DNA from: Uranotaenia lowii
Taxonomy: Eukaryota; Arthropoda; Insecta; Diptera; Culicidae
Direction: 5' to 3'
Assembly (NCBI RefSeq): GCF_029784155.1
Contig: NC_073691.1
Span: 63,618,839 to 63,682,838, forward strand
Length of the DNA: 64,000 nucleotides
In this document: positions 36,701 through 49,103 of the stretch, piece after piece
Numbering within the stretch: the stretch's first letter is position 1
Layout of the letters: each line of letters opens with the position of its first letter
The notes under the pieces: generated by a model
Database searches by the model: none
The model's input: only the letters and a program-made list of their open reading frames with translations
Told to the model about the DNA's origin: nothing
Program-made: the position numbers and the translations under genes

Positions 36701-39138
36701 CAGCAGAAGAGTTATTAATTCGGGCTGAAATGTTCAAAGAGGCTGTGAATCTTTTGAATAAACATGGCCAATGGGAAAAGGCGTACGACATTGCAGAGCA
36801 GTTTTTGGATGTTGGTGAGGTACATGACTTGTTCATTGAGCTAGCTAAAGGTTTGGAAAAAGAAGGTAAGTACAGAGATGCAGAAAAGGTGTTGCTGACT
36901 GTCAATGAACCAGACATTGCTATAAACATGTATAAGGAGCAGGAGATGTATGATTCAATGATCAGGCTAGTTGAGCGTTACCACAAGAATTTGTTGGAGC
37001 AAACCCATTCGTCGTTGGCCAGGCAGTTGGAAAGCAAAGGTCGTTTAAAGAACGCCGAGGTTCACTTTTTAGCTGCTGGCGATTGGAAATCTGCCGTTCA
37101 TATGTACTGCAGTGCTAATAAGTGGGAAGACGCGCATCGTGTAGCGAAACAAAAGGGAGGAGATGGAGCTTCGAATCAAGTTGCTTTTATGTGGGCAAAA
37201 TCATTACCGATTGAGGGAGCTGCTAGGTTACTGACTAAAATGAATTTAATTGACAATTCCATAGCTTACGCTTGTGAAGCTGGGCAGTTCGACTTTGCAC
37301 TAGATTTATGCAAAGCAAGTGGCAAGTCATCAGATGAAGTTCATTTGAAAATTGCCATGGCTTTAGAGGATGACGGAAAGTTCACTGAGGCGGAGGCTGA
37401 ATTTCTTCTCGCAAACAAACCCAAAGAAGCGATCATGATGCACACTCATAGCGGAGATTGGAAATCTGCTTTGCGTGTGGCTGAACAGTATTTACCGGAA
37501 GCTACGAAAGAAGTGCTTCTAAGTCAAGCTGCTTCTGCATTGGAATCCAGGAATTATCCTGAATATGAAGCGCTCATGATAAGAGCCGATAGACTTGATT
37601 TGATTCTAGAGCATTACAAAGAGTATAATATGCTCACTGAAGCATTGCGGATTGCTAAAGAGTATGTTCCTTCTGCTTTGCCAGAGATACAGAAACTTTA
37701 CGCAAAAGTAAATCGGGGAAGTGGATCAAACGATTCACGGTATTTGCTACAGAAAGTATCTGAATTCGCTAGAGCTGAAGAATTCAAAAAAGCAGCCGAA
37801 TGTTTGTTACAAATCAATGAAACCAATGCTGATGAGGCCACCATCGGCCGTGCTCTTCTTCGAGCAGCTGAGATTTGTAATCAATTTTTGGAGGGGCCTG
37901 ATGCCATGGAAATAGCACGAGAGCTAGGTCCCCGATTGATTGATATTAACCAGATTGGACCAGCTGCTCAGTTGTATCTGGCTGCAGAGTTGCCACGAGA
38001 GGCTGTTGACGTATTTATCAAAACCGATAACTGGAACAAAGCTCGGCGACTGGCTAAAGAAATCGATCCTCAGCTGGTCGCATACGTTGAGGCGCAACAG
38101 AAATCTCGCTTGAGAAACCAAGGAAACGTGGAACAGTTAGCAGACATTGACATCGTGGGAGCGCTGGATCTGCTAGCTGAGCAAGGTCAATGGACTCGTT
38201 GTATAGAGAAAGCTAAGCAACACAGCGTTCCGGTTTTACAGAAATATCTTGCCCAATACTCGGCTCAACTAATCCGTGATGGAGACTGCGTGGCAGCTTT
38301 GAACCTGTATCTGGAACATGGAGTACCGCCTGTAGCTCAGAATTTCAACATATACAACCGGATTGCGTTGGAGTGTTTTGCTCTGCGAGAGCCTGACGGA
38401 ATTCATGTATGGAAGAATCTTCGTAACTTCCTCTTGAACTTGGTTCAAGCATTGCGTGGCTCTGATCAAGCAGATGCAGATACGAGCGATCGTTTTGAGC
38501 AGTTGCTGATGATAGCACACTACTATAGCACCAGGGCAGCCTGTCGTCAAGCACCCGCTTTGCAATCGATTGCTGTCAAAATATCCGTTGCAATTCTGCG
38601 CCACACGGACATCATTCCATGTGACAAGGGCTACTACGAAGCGGGAATGGATCTACGCGGATTGGGTCGAGAGTCGGAGGCATTTGTTATCCTGAACCAT
38701 TACCTGGATGTATGCGAAGCGATCGAAGAAGGTTCCGGCAACCTGGTTGATCATTCTGACCTCTCATCCACGGATTTCCCCAGTTCGGTCCCGATTCCGG
38801 CGGAGCTGCATCTGAGAAATGAACTCAACTTGCACGAGGAAATCCGTGAGTGGGTGTTGGCTGTGAGCATGGATCAGAAGGTGGACCAGGTACTGCCTAC
38901 CGATGATCGTAATTTGTTCGAGTCAAGTTTGGGTATTTCGGATCAGGCATGTCTGGTCAGTGGTTATCCGGTAATGGGTCGGCAGCCAGTGATTTTCCAA
39001 CGTACTCATCGTCTCGCTAATCGTGATGCCTGGAGCAAACTGACCGTTGCCGCCAGGATGGCTCCACAGACGGATATCCCCAATGTTATTGAGTTTATTG
39101 AAAAATGGTGTGGACCGGCTAATTTCTTGTCCGGGTAG
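33746..39138 (+). CDS. IFT172: Intraflagellar transport protein 172 (IFT-B subunit)
   Basis: Three coding exons, 33746-33784, 33841-35882 and 35997-39138, with GT/AG introns of 56 and 114 bp. They join in frame to 5223 nt, 1740 aa, close to the usual IFT172 length of about 1750. The protein starts MQLKFMKSIVEAQDYLYRVA. WD40-type repeats fill about residues 14-590, with family-typical GERRDKFSTKP and KVICNKF. The rest (about 600-1740) is helical TPR-like repeats, including the MYKKLRRWDDAIKLAERRGY segment just after the exon 2/3 junction. IFT172 belongs to the peripheral part of IFT complex B and is needed for building cilia; in insects these are the cilia of sensory neurons (Drosophila orthologue Oseg2) and possibly sperm. 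The Met at 33746 is chosen because it gives the conserved N-terminus. X boxes lie just upstream. No breaks seen. Confidence 0.97.
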
Positions 39139-39205
39139 TTGACTAAGCGATAAATTTTTTTTTTTTCAAAATATGTTTTGATCTCAGTATTTAAGCTTTC
39201 TCATA

Positions 39206-39211
39206 AATAAA
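39206..39211 (+). terminator. Poly(A) signal of IFT172
   Basis: AATAAA 68 bp after the stop codon at 39136-39138, the first good signal downstream. The stretch to about 39440 has no other gene. Confidence 0.6.
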
Positions 39212-39487
39212 TGGTATTTCTATTGAGCACAAACAAATCTTATAATTTTAAATCACATTTCGGCTACTAACCTTCTTCTTCTTTTCTTTTTATGGCGAGT
39301 TCGTGTGTTTACGTTACGAACTATGTTGCCAAGTCTTGTCAATTTCGTAAAAGGGGAAGTTTATGTTGGGCCTTTTCGCCTCTTTTATGTTATTACAATC
39401 GCGAAAGTTGTCAAATTTTCAGACTTGAACTGGCAGTTGCATATTTATTTAAATTTTAGATATTGGATCCATATCAGATAGAGTGAC

Positions 39488-42400
39488 TCAGAGCGAAATG
39501 TTGTTGAGCATAACAAATCTGGCTACTTCATTGTAAGTTTTCTTGTTAGCGTTGGTTAGAAGGGTAATTAGGTCGTCGTTTAGAATGAGACTGGGAAAGT
39601 TGTTTCTAGAAAGTGTATATTTGTAACACCTGAATAATATGTGTTCAGTGTTTTCTGTCGTGTTGCAAATTTCGCATTGGTCGGTGTCTGTTAATTTCCA
39701 TAGGAAAAGCCTTTGTTTGTCTAGTGTGTGGAAAGTTCTAAGTCTTCCAATTATTGTTATTTGTTGTGTTCCCAAATCAATATTTGAAAACCAGGGTTTA
39801 AGTGTTGGAATTTGTAGAATCTTAAAATGTTGTTTGCCTTTGTTTGATGATACATATGAGTATTCTTCTTGCCATTCTTGTAAGGTTTCGTGTTTTGCTA
39901 AATTTAGCGCGTCTTTAATGGGAATTTTTGTATTTATCATTTGCTGCGAAATACATCCTTGTTTTGAAAGGTGATCCGCGATTTCATTTCCGTTAATGTT
40001 CGAGTGTCCAGGAACCCACTGAAGTTTTATAACTTTTTCGGAATTAGATAATTTATTTAGTATCTCGTCAATGATAAAATTATCTTTGATTTTTGACTTT
40101 TTTAGTGATTGTAGTCCTGATTTCGAATCCGTACATATTAAGAAATTATTACCTGATTTGTTCATTATCATATCTATTCTTTGTTAACTTTATAGCTTAA
40201 TTTTTCTTGTTCCTTTTCAAAATATATTCCAATTCCACATCCTTGGGTTGATTTTGACCCATCTGTGAAAATTTTTTCATAATTTTCGTAATTATTGTTG
40301 AGAACTTCATTTACTATCATTTTGATAGTATTTAGTATTTTTGTTTTTGAATTTTCGTCAATGTAATTTTGATTATTTACGGCTGTTTGAACTATTAGAT
40401 AATTGTTTTGATATGTTATTAATTCTAATAAGGTTACTTTTTTTGGTGATGTGTCTAGCTCTAAAAACTTATATAGTAATTTAACTATTGGCTTGTTGTA
40501 AGTAAACGCTTTGAGGGCTTCTTTCTTAGCTAGCCATTGTGCTCTCTTTTTAATTGGTAATTCACCTGCTTCTGCAAATAGGGCATTTATGGGGGTGGAT
40601 TTCAAGAGTCTGAGGCATGTTCAAAGGGCGTCATTGAAGGAAGTGTTTAATTTGATCAAATTAGATTTAGCTGTGTTTCCGTATATTGTAATTCCGTAAT
40701 CGATTTGCGATCTAATAATGGCTTTGGTTATAGTAAGGGCTGTTTTAGGGTGAGCTCCGTTGTTCTTCTTACAGATTATTTTCAATACATTGTTCCTTTT
40801 TTTGATTTTATTATTAAGATAATTAATGTGGGTTTTATTTGAAAGTTTGTAATCTATCATATATCCCAAATATTTGTGATTGTTTACTTGTTGAATGGGG
40901 ATATTGTTAATTTTGAGATTTATTTGCTCGTCAATTCTTGCGTCGAATAGGATTGCGGCTGTTTTTTCAATGCTTATATCAATTTTAAGGGTTTTTAGTT
41001 TGTTTGATAATTCAGTTAGCACAAAATTGCTTTCTTCTTCAGCTGCTTCTTTAGATTTGTTTGTGACGATAATTACAAAATCGTCTGCAAATTGCAGGAT
41101 TTTTTTGTTTGTTTCGTTGATATTGTGCAAATCTTTTGTATATAAGTTGAATAAGATTGGGGATAATGGGCAGCCCTGAGGAAGACCATGATTGTTTTCT
41201 TTTGATATAGTTTCGTTACCTATTTGGAGATTAACTTTTCTAGAGGTAAGATATTGTTCCAACCACAGTAGGATTTTTTTTGGTAATTTAACGTCATCTA
41301 AAATTCTGAGTAATGTTTGAGTTTCAACTGAGTCGAATGCTTTCGATAAGTCAAGAAATATTGCAATTGATCTCATTTTATTTCTTTTTGCTTACATAAT
41401 CGTTGAGTTAAGATGATTAATGCAGTCAATCGATGAGTATCCTGAACGAAATCCATAAGAGTATTCAGGTATGAGATTGTTTTCATTAATAAATTTTTCA
41501 ATTCTGTGTTTTATTTCTGAGTTAATAATTTTTAAGTTAGTATTGATTAAGGCTATCGGTCTGTATGAAGTTTCTAATTCTTTATTTTTATTAGGTTTGT
41601 ATATTGGAATTATTTTGATTTTCAACCAATCTTCTGGAATTGTACCTTTCATCCAGACATCATTAGTGATTTCAAGTATTCTTATTAGTAATGTTATATT
41701 GATTTTTTTAAGGAAAAAATAGGAAAGTTTATTTTCTCCCGCTGCTGATCGATCTTTCTTTTTCCTAATATTTCCAATCATATTAGCTATCGGAATGTTT
41801 CCTGAATATTTTTCTTCGTCAGGTTCAAAATTGTTGGAATAGAATCTTTCAATGTTTGATTTCTTGAAGTTAAGATCCATAAATTTGTTTGCGAGTAATT
41901 CATTAGTCATTATTTCTGTATTTTCCTTGTGTTTAAAGTTTCCTTCAATTGCATTTAACTATCTTCCACATTTCGTTTACTGGAGTATCGTTGTTAATTT
42001 TTTCTAGCATATCTTTTCTATAATTTTTTATTTCTTTTTTTAACTCTTTCTTAAAATTGTATTCAGCGGTTTTATACTCTTTTTTATTCTCTAAAGTTAA
42101 ATTATTTCGAAAGATAATGTGTTTTTTGTTTTTAGTTTCGTAAAGTTCCTTAATTTTATCGTTCCAGTATGGCTTTATTTTTCTCTTATTGTCTAATTTA
42201 AAACTGTATGTGGAGTTAGATATTGCCTCTGTGATTTTGATGTTCATGTCATCTACATCTCTAATGTTATTTGGATTTATATTATCTAAGTTGCTGATAG
42301 CTTTCTTTTTGTTTACTAAAGTAATTGTTTTGTTTTCTTCAAATTTATTGTAATCAATCAACGTACATTCAATCAATTTGTGGTCCGACTCAAAGTTTTT

Positions 42401-42963
42401 ATTGCTTATTTCCCAATTAATTTTCCCTGCTAAGTTTATAGTGGTTAGAGTCAGATCAATGGCCGTAGCTGTATGATTCAAATCTGCCCACGTAGTAGCT
42501 TGTCCGTTGTTAAGAAAAATTAAATCCGTATTTGCTAATAAATCGCTTATTATTGTTCCTCTTCTATTTATTTTATTTGTAATTCTGTCCCATATGGGAT
42601 GGTGAGCGTTAAGGTCTCCTCCCATTAGGACTGGTGTTGAGCAATTTTGTATGAAGTGAAAAAGGTTTTTCATCTGTTGTTCGAAATGGCTTTTGCAACC
42701 TCTGGTGGTACATAGATTGAAATAAAAATTGTGGGAGTTTTAATATTTTTGATTTTGACAGCAATTATTTCCAAGTCTACATTATTTATAATAATTTCTT
42801 GTAGGATCAGCGTAGGGTGGATGAGTTTGCCTACTCCTCCATATCCTTCACCTCGACATTTCTTGACAAATTTATAGTTCAAAAATCTAAAATTTTCAGT
42901 ATCTTTGATCCAGGTTTCTTGCATCATAAGAATATGAATTTGATTTTCTATAAGGTATTTTTT
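39488..42963 (-). pseudogene. ORF2 (endonuclease, RT, RNase H) of the I-like element
   Basis: Domains in order: endonuclease (MMQETWIKD, GGDLNAHHPIWD, TAIDLTLTT, ESDHKLIE); reverse transcriptase (YRPIALINTN, YGFRSGYSS, FLDLSKAFDSV, GLPQGCPLSPILFNLY, QFADDFVI); RNase H (FTDGSKSTQGCGIGIYF, CTDSKSGLQSL, QWVPGHSNINGNEIADHLS); and a Cys-rich tail (CEICNTTENTEHILFRC). The RNase H domain places it in the I group. Breaks: frameshifts near 42670, 41945 and 40172, in-frame stops near 41395 and 40605, and a missing endonuclease start. The few breaks over some 1150 codons suggest a fairly young copy. Confidence 0.9.
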
Positions 42964-42989
42964 AATATTTTAAGAGGAGAAATCACCGT

Positions 42990-43255
42990 GAATTTGTTTT
43001 ATGAAATGAATTTGCGGCTTTATCGGTGAGGGTTAAAGAGTTGAAATGAAAGACGGATAGAAGAACAGAAGAAAATTCTAAGGTGGTGAAAAGAGCGAAG
43101 AGCATTTGAAATAGAAGCTTGACCACATGCTAAATTCTTTGTCCCGCATCAATTAACTGTATTGAAGAAGTAGTACCCAATAGAGAAGGCACTACATTTT
43201 TCGATACAGTTAATTATGGATGGTTCGACCGCCATGTGAGTTGCACTCACATTTC
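42990..43255 (+). repeat. Diverged relative of the 508-bp unit; candidate structured RNA
   Basis: It aligns with the first 260 bp of the satellite unit at 17455: ATCGGTGA, GGATAG, AGAAGAAAATT, GGTGAAAAGAGCGA, AGAGCATTT, GAAGTAGTACC, then GGTT-CGA and CATGTG blocks in the same order. The outer stem of the long hairpin is a different sequence here (AATTAACTGTAT at 43151-43162 pairing with ATACAGTTAATT at 43204-43215), but pairing is kept. The next hairpin is ATGTGAG/CTCACAT (43234-43252). It lies inside the I-like LINE between the ORF1 remnant and ORF2. Which strand is functional is unknown. Confidence 0.7.
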
Positions 43256-43919
43256 CATATTCATTTGGTTTTCATCCAGTGTTGTGTTTAATTTTGTATT
43301 TTGATGTTCATTATGTGTATGTGTGTTAGATTTTGAGTCTTCTGATTTTATTAATTTTGGGTTTGATGTTCATTTCTTCATTTATATTGATTTGTCTTTT
43401 TCTAGGATTATTTATGGTGTTTTGTTGATAGGAATCTTGAAAGCCGTGAAAATCAAGTTCTTCGTCACTGTTCGTCTTCGTCCATTTTGTTTGGTCATAG
43501 GTAATTACGCTTCTAACCTCACTTTCGCTTACCTTCGCCTAATCTATTATTCTCCGCAAATTCCTTCCTTTTCCTTTCTCCAACACTTCACTTTTATATA
43601 TCTCTACTCTTTATTTTCTTTTTAAAAAGCTATTTCTGGCTCTGCCACTTCATTTGTACTGAGATATCCGAAAACTTTATATTTTTGAATCCGCGTCGTT
43701 TTAATGGAAAAAAAAACTTCCCGCTTCCACTATATCAACCGGCTGGCTTCACGGTATGGCGTCGAGTCAACTACTAACCTTTTTTTTTTTTTAAATTAAG
43801 TGTTTCGAGACAACATTCCACAACGGGAGATCTCCATACATGCCAATGGACAAAAATATTTTTATAACTTTTTCAACAATTTGATGACATTTCTGCTTGC
43901 TATGGTTCAAGGTCTTTTG

Positions 43920-44471
43920 ATACACGAGGTTCTCCGACTTTCACAGTTAGTAGGCCAGGAGTGAGCGGGGCTCTCAATGAGTTTGTTTACAAATATAAGA
44001 TTATTTGCTCAGCTTTTCTGTTGTTTGATGGTGAACAAACTTCATGAGTTCGGCATACTTGCATAGCATAGCCTAAATAGCCAAAATGGCTGAATCGGGA
44101 ATTCGATATTCGGTAACACCTCCTGTATATACCCACCTTGCTATGGTTGAAGCTAGTTGTCTTAGACCATTTTTAACGTATAACGTTCTAATTTTAATAG
44201 TGGCAGCGCTTGCTTGCATGAAATTGTTCCATAGTAATAAATTGACCAAAAATCTAAAGACTGCACCAAGGTATGTATAGATAGGACGTGTAACGATATG
44301 AGAAACTCTCGATTCAGCCATTTTGATTTGGCTACTATGGAGTACGTGGAATTTGTTTACCAACAAAGCCCTCAGGTCGAACAAATTTTCCGATGTTCAC
44401 AAACAAACTCACTGAACCTCACCGCGCTCTCCTCGCATACTTACTGACAAAGTCAGAGAACCTTGTGAATG
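43920..44471. mobile_element. Fold-back element, about 550 bp
   Basis: The left text GAGGTTCTCCGACTTTCACAG is mirrored at the right end (CTGACAAAGTCAGAGAACCT). The arms continue through GAGTTTGTTTAC and end near the centre in AAAATGGCTGAATCG at 44082 and CGATTCAGCCATTTT at about 44311. Because the arms are inverted copies, ORFs beginning MAES open on both strands. A related stretch (TTCACCGCGCTCTGCTCG) occurs near 59250. Confidence 0.7.
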
Positions 44472-47400
44472 CACAACTTTCAAAGCATTCTAAATTTCTT
44501 CGCCAAAAATAGGATTACATTTATATTCCAGCCGGCCATTTTATTTGTCATTTTTTATTTTTGTTTATCAATTTCTCGATCATGGTACCTTCTACAGCTC
44601 CAAAACTGTTAACTTCTTTTAATCAAAATGTCTACTTTCCATAACAATATAGGAAAAATATTGGTAACAATTGCATTCGGTTGCATTCTATGTATTGTTG
44701 TTAATTCTTTCAAGTGAATATTTTCTGGTTTTTTTTATTGCTATCTTACATTTTTACTCTGTCTCACAATAATTTAATTCGAAAAAAACCCTTCCCAGTG
44801 GTTGCAAAAATCAATAAAGATTATGTCTTGTCACCAAATGTTCTCGCTCGATCAAATAACGAAAACGTCATAAACAATGGCAGATCGAGCGATAAATGTC
44901 TAATGCTTCTCGTCGTCGTTTTTTTTTTCTCGCGGTAATTTTGTATTATAAAAATTCATATCATTGCGTTACCGTTGACGGCTTTCAGGGTCACATTTAT
45001 TATCCGCCGTGTCGTTGGAAAACCCCGCGAGGTGTGTAGTGTACGTATGTGCGGCAGAAAATAAATATGATTGATGCCATTTGCTGCCAAATCTTCAGAC
45101 ACAATGGTTCCGTTTGATGGGACCTTTTGCTTATCCCTCCACAATTCGGGCTACTCGAGACAATCAGGAAGGAACTCATCAATTCTAACCTCAAGCCAAA
45201 TCCTGTCCCAGGCTTTGTCCGGCCGCAGTACTTTGCTGCCAGGTTTCAAATGTGTTTCATCTTTTTTTTACTCATTTTTCCTTTTCTATTAAAATACCGA
45301 GGCAGATGATACCGACGTTGTTGGGAAGAAATCCGGGATCCTCCCGAAAAATGCTTTCTTCCTCGTTGCTAAACCTCACCCTCTTCCAGAAGACGAAAAC
45401 AAACACGGCAAAATCCAATTTATGGAAATGAAATGTGTCTGTTTATGGTTGGCTGCATATTAAAAACAATTACAGATCAATAATCCGTATAAATAATACA
45501 TAACCTATATTTTGCTTTCGGGGCATTCTTTTCGGTGTATCTGGCTTTTTTTTCGTTTCGAGTTTTCTTTCGACCAATATAATACCTACGTCCTACGATC
45601 GGCTTGAGCTTAGAAGAAAATTGTTCCAAAAGTTGTGTGTCGCTTGCCGTCGGCAGAACTTTTGTTTACAGACTGACCGTATATTATCTGTGCTTTTCTT
45701 CTTGTTTTGACAATATGAAAGCCAGTTTTCATCGTTCGAACCTGTAGCATCGGTCAGTGTAGTTATGTTTGTTTAGATAATTTGAGCATAAATTTTTTTT
45801 TCAATCATATAATTTTTTTCGATAAACGTTTTTTGTTAATTTTATTGGTAAAAATAAATTTTAAAATCTTGGAAGAACCTTCGTTCAGAGTTTAAGGGGA
45901 AACTCATTTTTAAATGATTTGTTCTTACGTAAGAACTTCAATTTTGCACATAACACACGACGTATTACAGGACACGCCACATAACGTTCTTACTTTACGA
46001 AAAAGGATACAAAATTACCAAATTTTTGACCGGTTTCGGGCTTGATGTTGTCCATCGGGAAAGTCGGTAAAACATAAAGGTCGGGTTAAATGAATACTTT
46101 TATTTTCAGTTGTTTTTCTTAACCTGAATTGTAACTGAGAGGCTACGTTTCAGTTAATAAATTACAAATTACAAATAATAATGATTCACAACGATAGAAT
46201 TTTAGCTTTAACCTTTAACCTAGTTTTTTTTTCAAGGTATTTGTTACTTTTATGCAAGTATATCATTAAAAATGAAAACGACTCAATCAAAATGCAGTAC
46301 CTATAAACGCATTTTCTTAAAATCCCATGGATTATTTGAACTCCTTAAGATAGGGCTTTCAAAGAAGCTTTCCAAAGTAAAATGCAACAATTTAGAGCTT
46401 AAGATATTGGCTCCATCAAATCGGCTTAGTCCGGTCCTAATTGCGGGTTACATTTGATGAACTATACCCGACGACCGATGACAATCAACAACAACAACTT
46501 GGCGCAAGAAGGAGAGAAAATCGGAAATCAGAAGTTATGCGAAAGACGGGCCGGAGAAGATCCTTGCCAAAAAGGATCCGTAAACATGCGGGTAATGAAC
46601 AGATCACATTTCTTGGACGGGTACATTTTCATCTTTTTTGTTGTTGCCGTTTCTACACACATTCAAGCATATAGGACAGAGTATGGTGATCATTTCGTGT
46701 ACCTTCCTTAACCTATGGCTGCAAACCGATTGGGCCAATAAATGAGTGTGTTTACATTTTGAGGCTTTTCCAATTCCCGTCCAGCCAAAAAGCGGTGCGC
46801 CACGCGAGTTCGGTCCAGCTGCCCTTCCAGGTGTTTTTGTTTTCATCGGAACAAAGTTGATGATTCGGCTTTTTTTTTCTTTTGGCTATGCGCTGTAGGA
46901 AAAAAACGGATGTCCGAATCGATCACAACAGTGCTATAAGAATTGTCAGTAATGAACTTCATTTTTATAAACTACTAAGTTGTAAAATTTCACAATAATA
47001 GATAGAAAAATTCTTATTTAGTACGTCGCCTTCAAAGAGATTGAAATTTGAAATTTGCATCCAACCCGTAGAATTTTATTTCAATATCTTGATTGCAATA
47101 TTCATCATACTTTGATATTACAGATCCCTCCGTTTATTTTCTAAAAACATCAAGAGGTCAATTTTGGCAGTAACAAGCGACCCGCATGAGGTCCTTGTTG
47201 AAGCATCTACAATGCTCAGAGCGTCATAAGTCTCGCCGTAGATGACCGAAGGGCGTGTACGACGTACAACCGCGATGTTCTCAGCTAAACGCACGGGCAC
47301 AAGCCCCAACCATCATCCCAGGGACAGGCAGGATAGCGAAGCACGAGGCATCGAAGGCAGGTGTCTATACACGTACCAACCCGCCGCTATCCGCGCAACA

Positions 47401-47609
47401 CTCGTCCTCTGTATTCGGCGATGATGGAGCTAATTCTTTTTGGTTTTCTGCCTTCAAATTTAGAAGAACCCTTTCTATAAGCACTGAGCCGGGTCGATTT
47501 TGAAAGATTGCTTTAAACTCAAATTGTTAAACATGAAATTGCTTGAGTTCGATTCTACTTTCATTCATTTGTAGGTGTATTTTATCCATCTACAGAGTCT
47601 AAATTTGTA
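44472..47609. other. Intergenic, no gene seen
   Basis: Stretches of more balanced composition at about 44900-45420, 46440-46900 and 47130-47440 alternate with AT-rich DNA. Short ORFs in them show no recognisable domain or splice structure. They could be exons of an unrecognised gene or regulatory DNA; nothing decides. Confidence 0.35.
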
Positions 47610-48912
47610 AAGGGTGGTACGGTCAAAATTTGGTCACGGGAAAATGCGTGTAAATCGGTGAAATCGTTTATTTAAAAAATCAAATTAAATTTCTTTTTCA
47701 AGTTTAATTAGTATAAAATTCAGTAAAAAATACTCTGTTAGGCTTCCACTTTTCCAAATCCGAATTGCCGGGCCTTACGCTTAACCCCGGCCATCAGATT
47801 TTGTACAGCCACCTTGTCCATTTTCTTCGCCGCAGAAAGCCAGTTTGCCCTGAACTGCTGCCCGTCCTTAGCAGGTTTTTTTGGTCTTCTTTAGGTTCCG
47901 CTTGACAATAGCCCAGTATTTCTCAATTGGGAGGAGCTCTGGCGTGTTGGGAGGGTTCTTGTCCTTGGGAACCACTTTCACGTTGTTGGCGGCGTACCAC
48001 TCTATGGCCTTTTTGCCGTAATGGCATGATGCCAAATCCGGCCAAAAAAGTACGGAACAACCGTGTTTCTTCAGGAAAGGCAGCAGACGTTTATTCAAAT
48101 ACTCTTTCACGTAAATTTCTTGGTTGACAGTCCCGGAAGCTATGAAAATGCTGCTTTTCAAGCCACAGGTACGATGGCTTGCCAAACCAGATATTTCTTC
48201 GCGAACTTTGACATTTTCATGTGCTTGAAAATATCTGCTACCTTTCCCCTTCCTTTTGCCTCATAAAACTCCTGTCCCGGAAGCTGCTTGTAGTCGGCTA
48301 TTACGTAGGTTTCGTCGTCCATTACCACGCAGTCAAACTTCGTCAGCATCGTCGTATACAGCCTCCGGGATCGCGCTTCGGCCGTCGTATTTTGTTTATC
48401 ATTGCGATTTGAAGTCACTACCTTCTTGTAAGTCGATAGTCCGGCTCGTTTTTTGGCTCGATGCACGGTTGTAGACGATACACCCAGCTTATTTGCGGCA
48501 TCTCGGAGAGAGAGGTTAGGGTTTCGCTTGAAACTATCGTCAACTCTCTTTGTCGTCTCAGCGGCTTCCGGTTTTCGATTTCGCCCCGATCCAGACTTCC
48601 TGGCTGTCGACAAACGTTCCCCAAACACTTTAATTACTTGTGTAACGGTTGATTTGGCTACTTTTAACGATTTTTCCAGCTTTGCGTGCTAGTAGCACGG
48701 ATTTTCGCGTAGCACGAGCAAAATTTTGATACGCTGCTCTTCTTCCTTGGACGGCATTTTGACAACTGAACAGTGAATTCCAAAATCAAAATAGGAGCAA
48801 CATTCTACACACACACACACCTTCAAAATGAGGGGTTTTCGGGTTTTTTAAATGCAAAATTGAAAGAAATACGTCAAGTTGATATTGAGCAAATTTTTAC
48901 CGTATCACCCTT
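47610..48912 (-). mobile_element. ITmDD37E transposon, copy 1
   Basis: TIRs begin AAGGGTGGTACGGTCAAAA at 47610 and, inverted, AAGGGTGATACGGTAAAAA at 48912. TA dinucleotides flank both ends, giving a 1303-bp element of full-length appearance. A CA repeat lies just upstream of the transposase start. Confidence 0.92.
47738..48757 (-). pseudogene. ITmDD37E transposase, copy 1 (broken)
   Basis: Starts MPSKEEEQRIKILL, with an in-frame stop at about codon 22 (ENPCY-stop-HAKLEK). A helix-turn-helix region follows (SLRDAANKLGVSSTTVHRAKK). The first catalytic Asp lies in VVMDDETYV, the second in LFWPDLASCHYGKK, and the Glu in LPIEKYW. There are exactly 37 residues between the second Asp and the Glu, hence DD37E. 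Frameshifts near 48170 and 47875 and the stop prevent translation, but all three catalytic residues remain. Full length would be about 339 aa, normal for the family. Confidence 0.9.
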
Positions 48913-49002
48913 TATTGCAACTTAAAAATGGGTATAGAATGTTGAAATTTAGCATGAAAGTTGTGAAAGAGCGTTGAACAACTCGTCCGATTTTCGATAA
49001 CA

Positions 49003-49103
49003 TATACTTACTTAACATACTTAATACTGGAAGCACTCCACTTTCTCAACTTGTTGCCTAGGTACCATGAAACTGAAGGGATTTCCTGAGTTGATCTCCA
49101 TTG
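49003..49103 (-). pseudogene. RTE-like LINE fragment with TAAG tail
   Basis: On the minus strand SMEINSGNPFSFMVPRQQVE and KVECFQY match SMEINTGNPSSFMVAGQQVE KVECFQY of the element at 26012-28705. The fragment stops right after this and is joined to a TTAAGTATGTTAAGTAAGT-like tail, so an internal deletion removed the rest of the C-terminus. Confidence 0.7.

Larger units (their letters stand above)
39440..43640 (-). mobile_element. I-like non-LTR retrotransposon, 5' part rearranged
   Basis: Read on the minus strand. Near 43485 an ATG opens MDEDE followed, after a one-base shift, by SDEELDFHGFQDSYQQ, which looks like the acidic start of an ORF1, with a TATATAAAAG word upstream (inference). Most of ORF1 and the first strand of the endonuclease are missing. 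In their place lies the block at 42990-43255 that resembles the 508-bp satellite unit. ORF2 then runs to 39488 and a short 3' UTR with AAATAAATA follows. The boundaries are approximate. Confidence 0.75.

Noticed and set aside
35348..38600. Minus-strand ORFs antisense to IFT172
   Set aside because: Shadows of a strongly conserved coding sequence.
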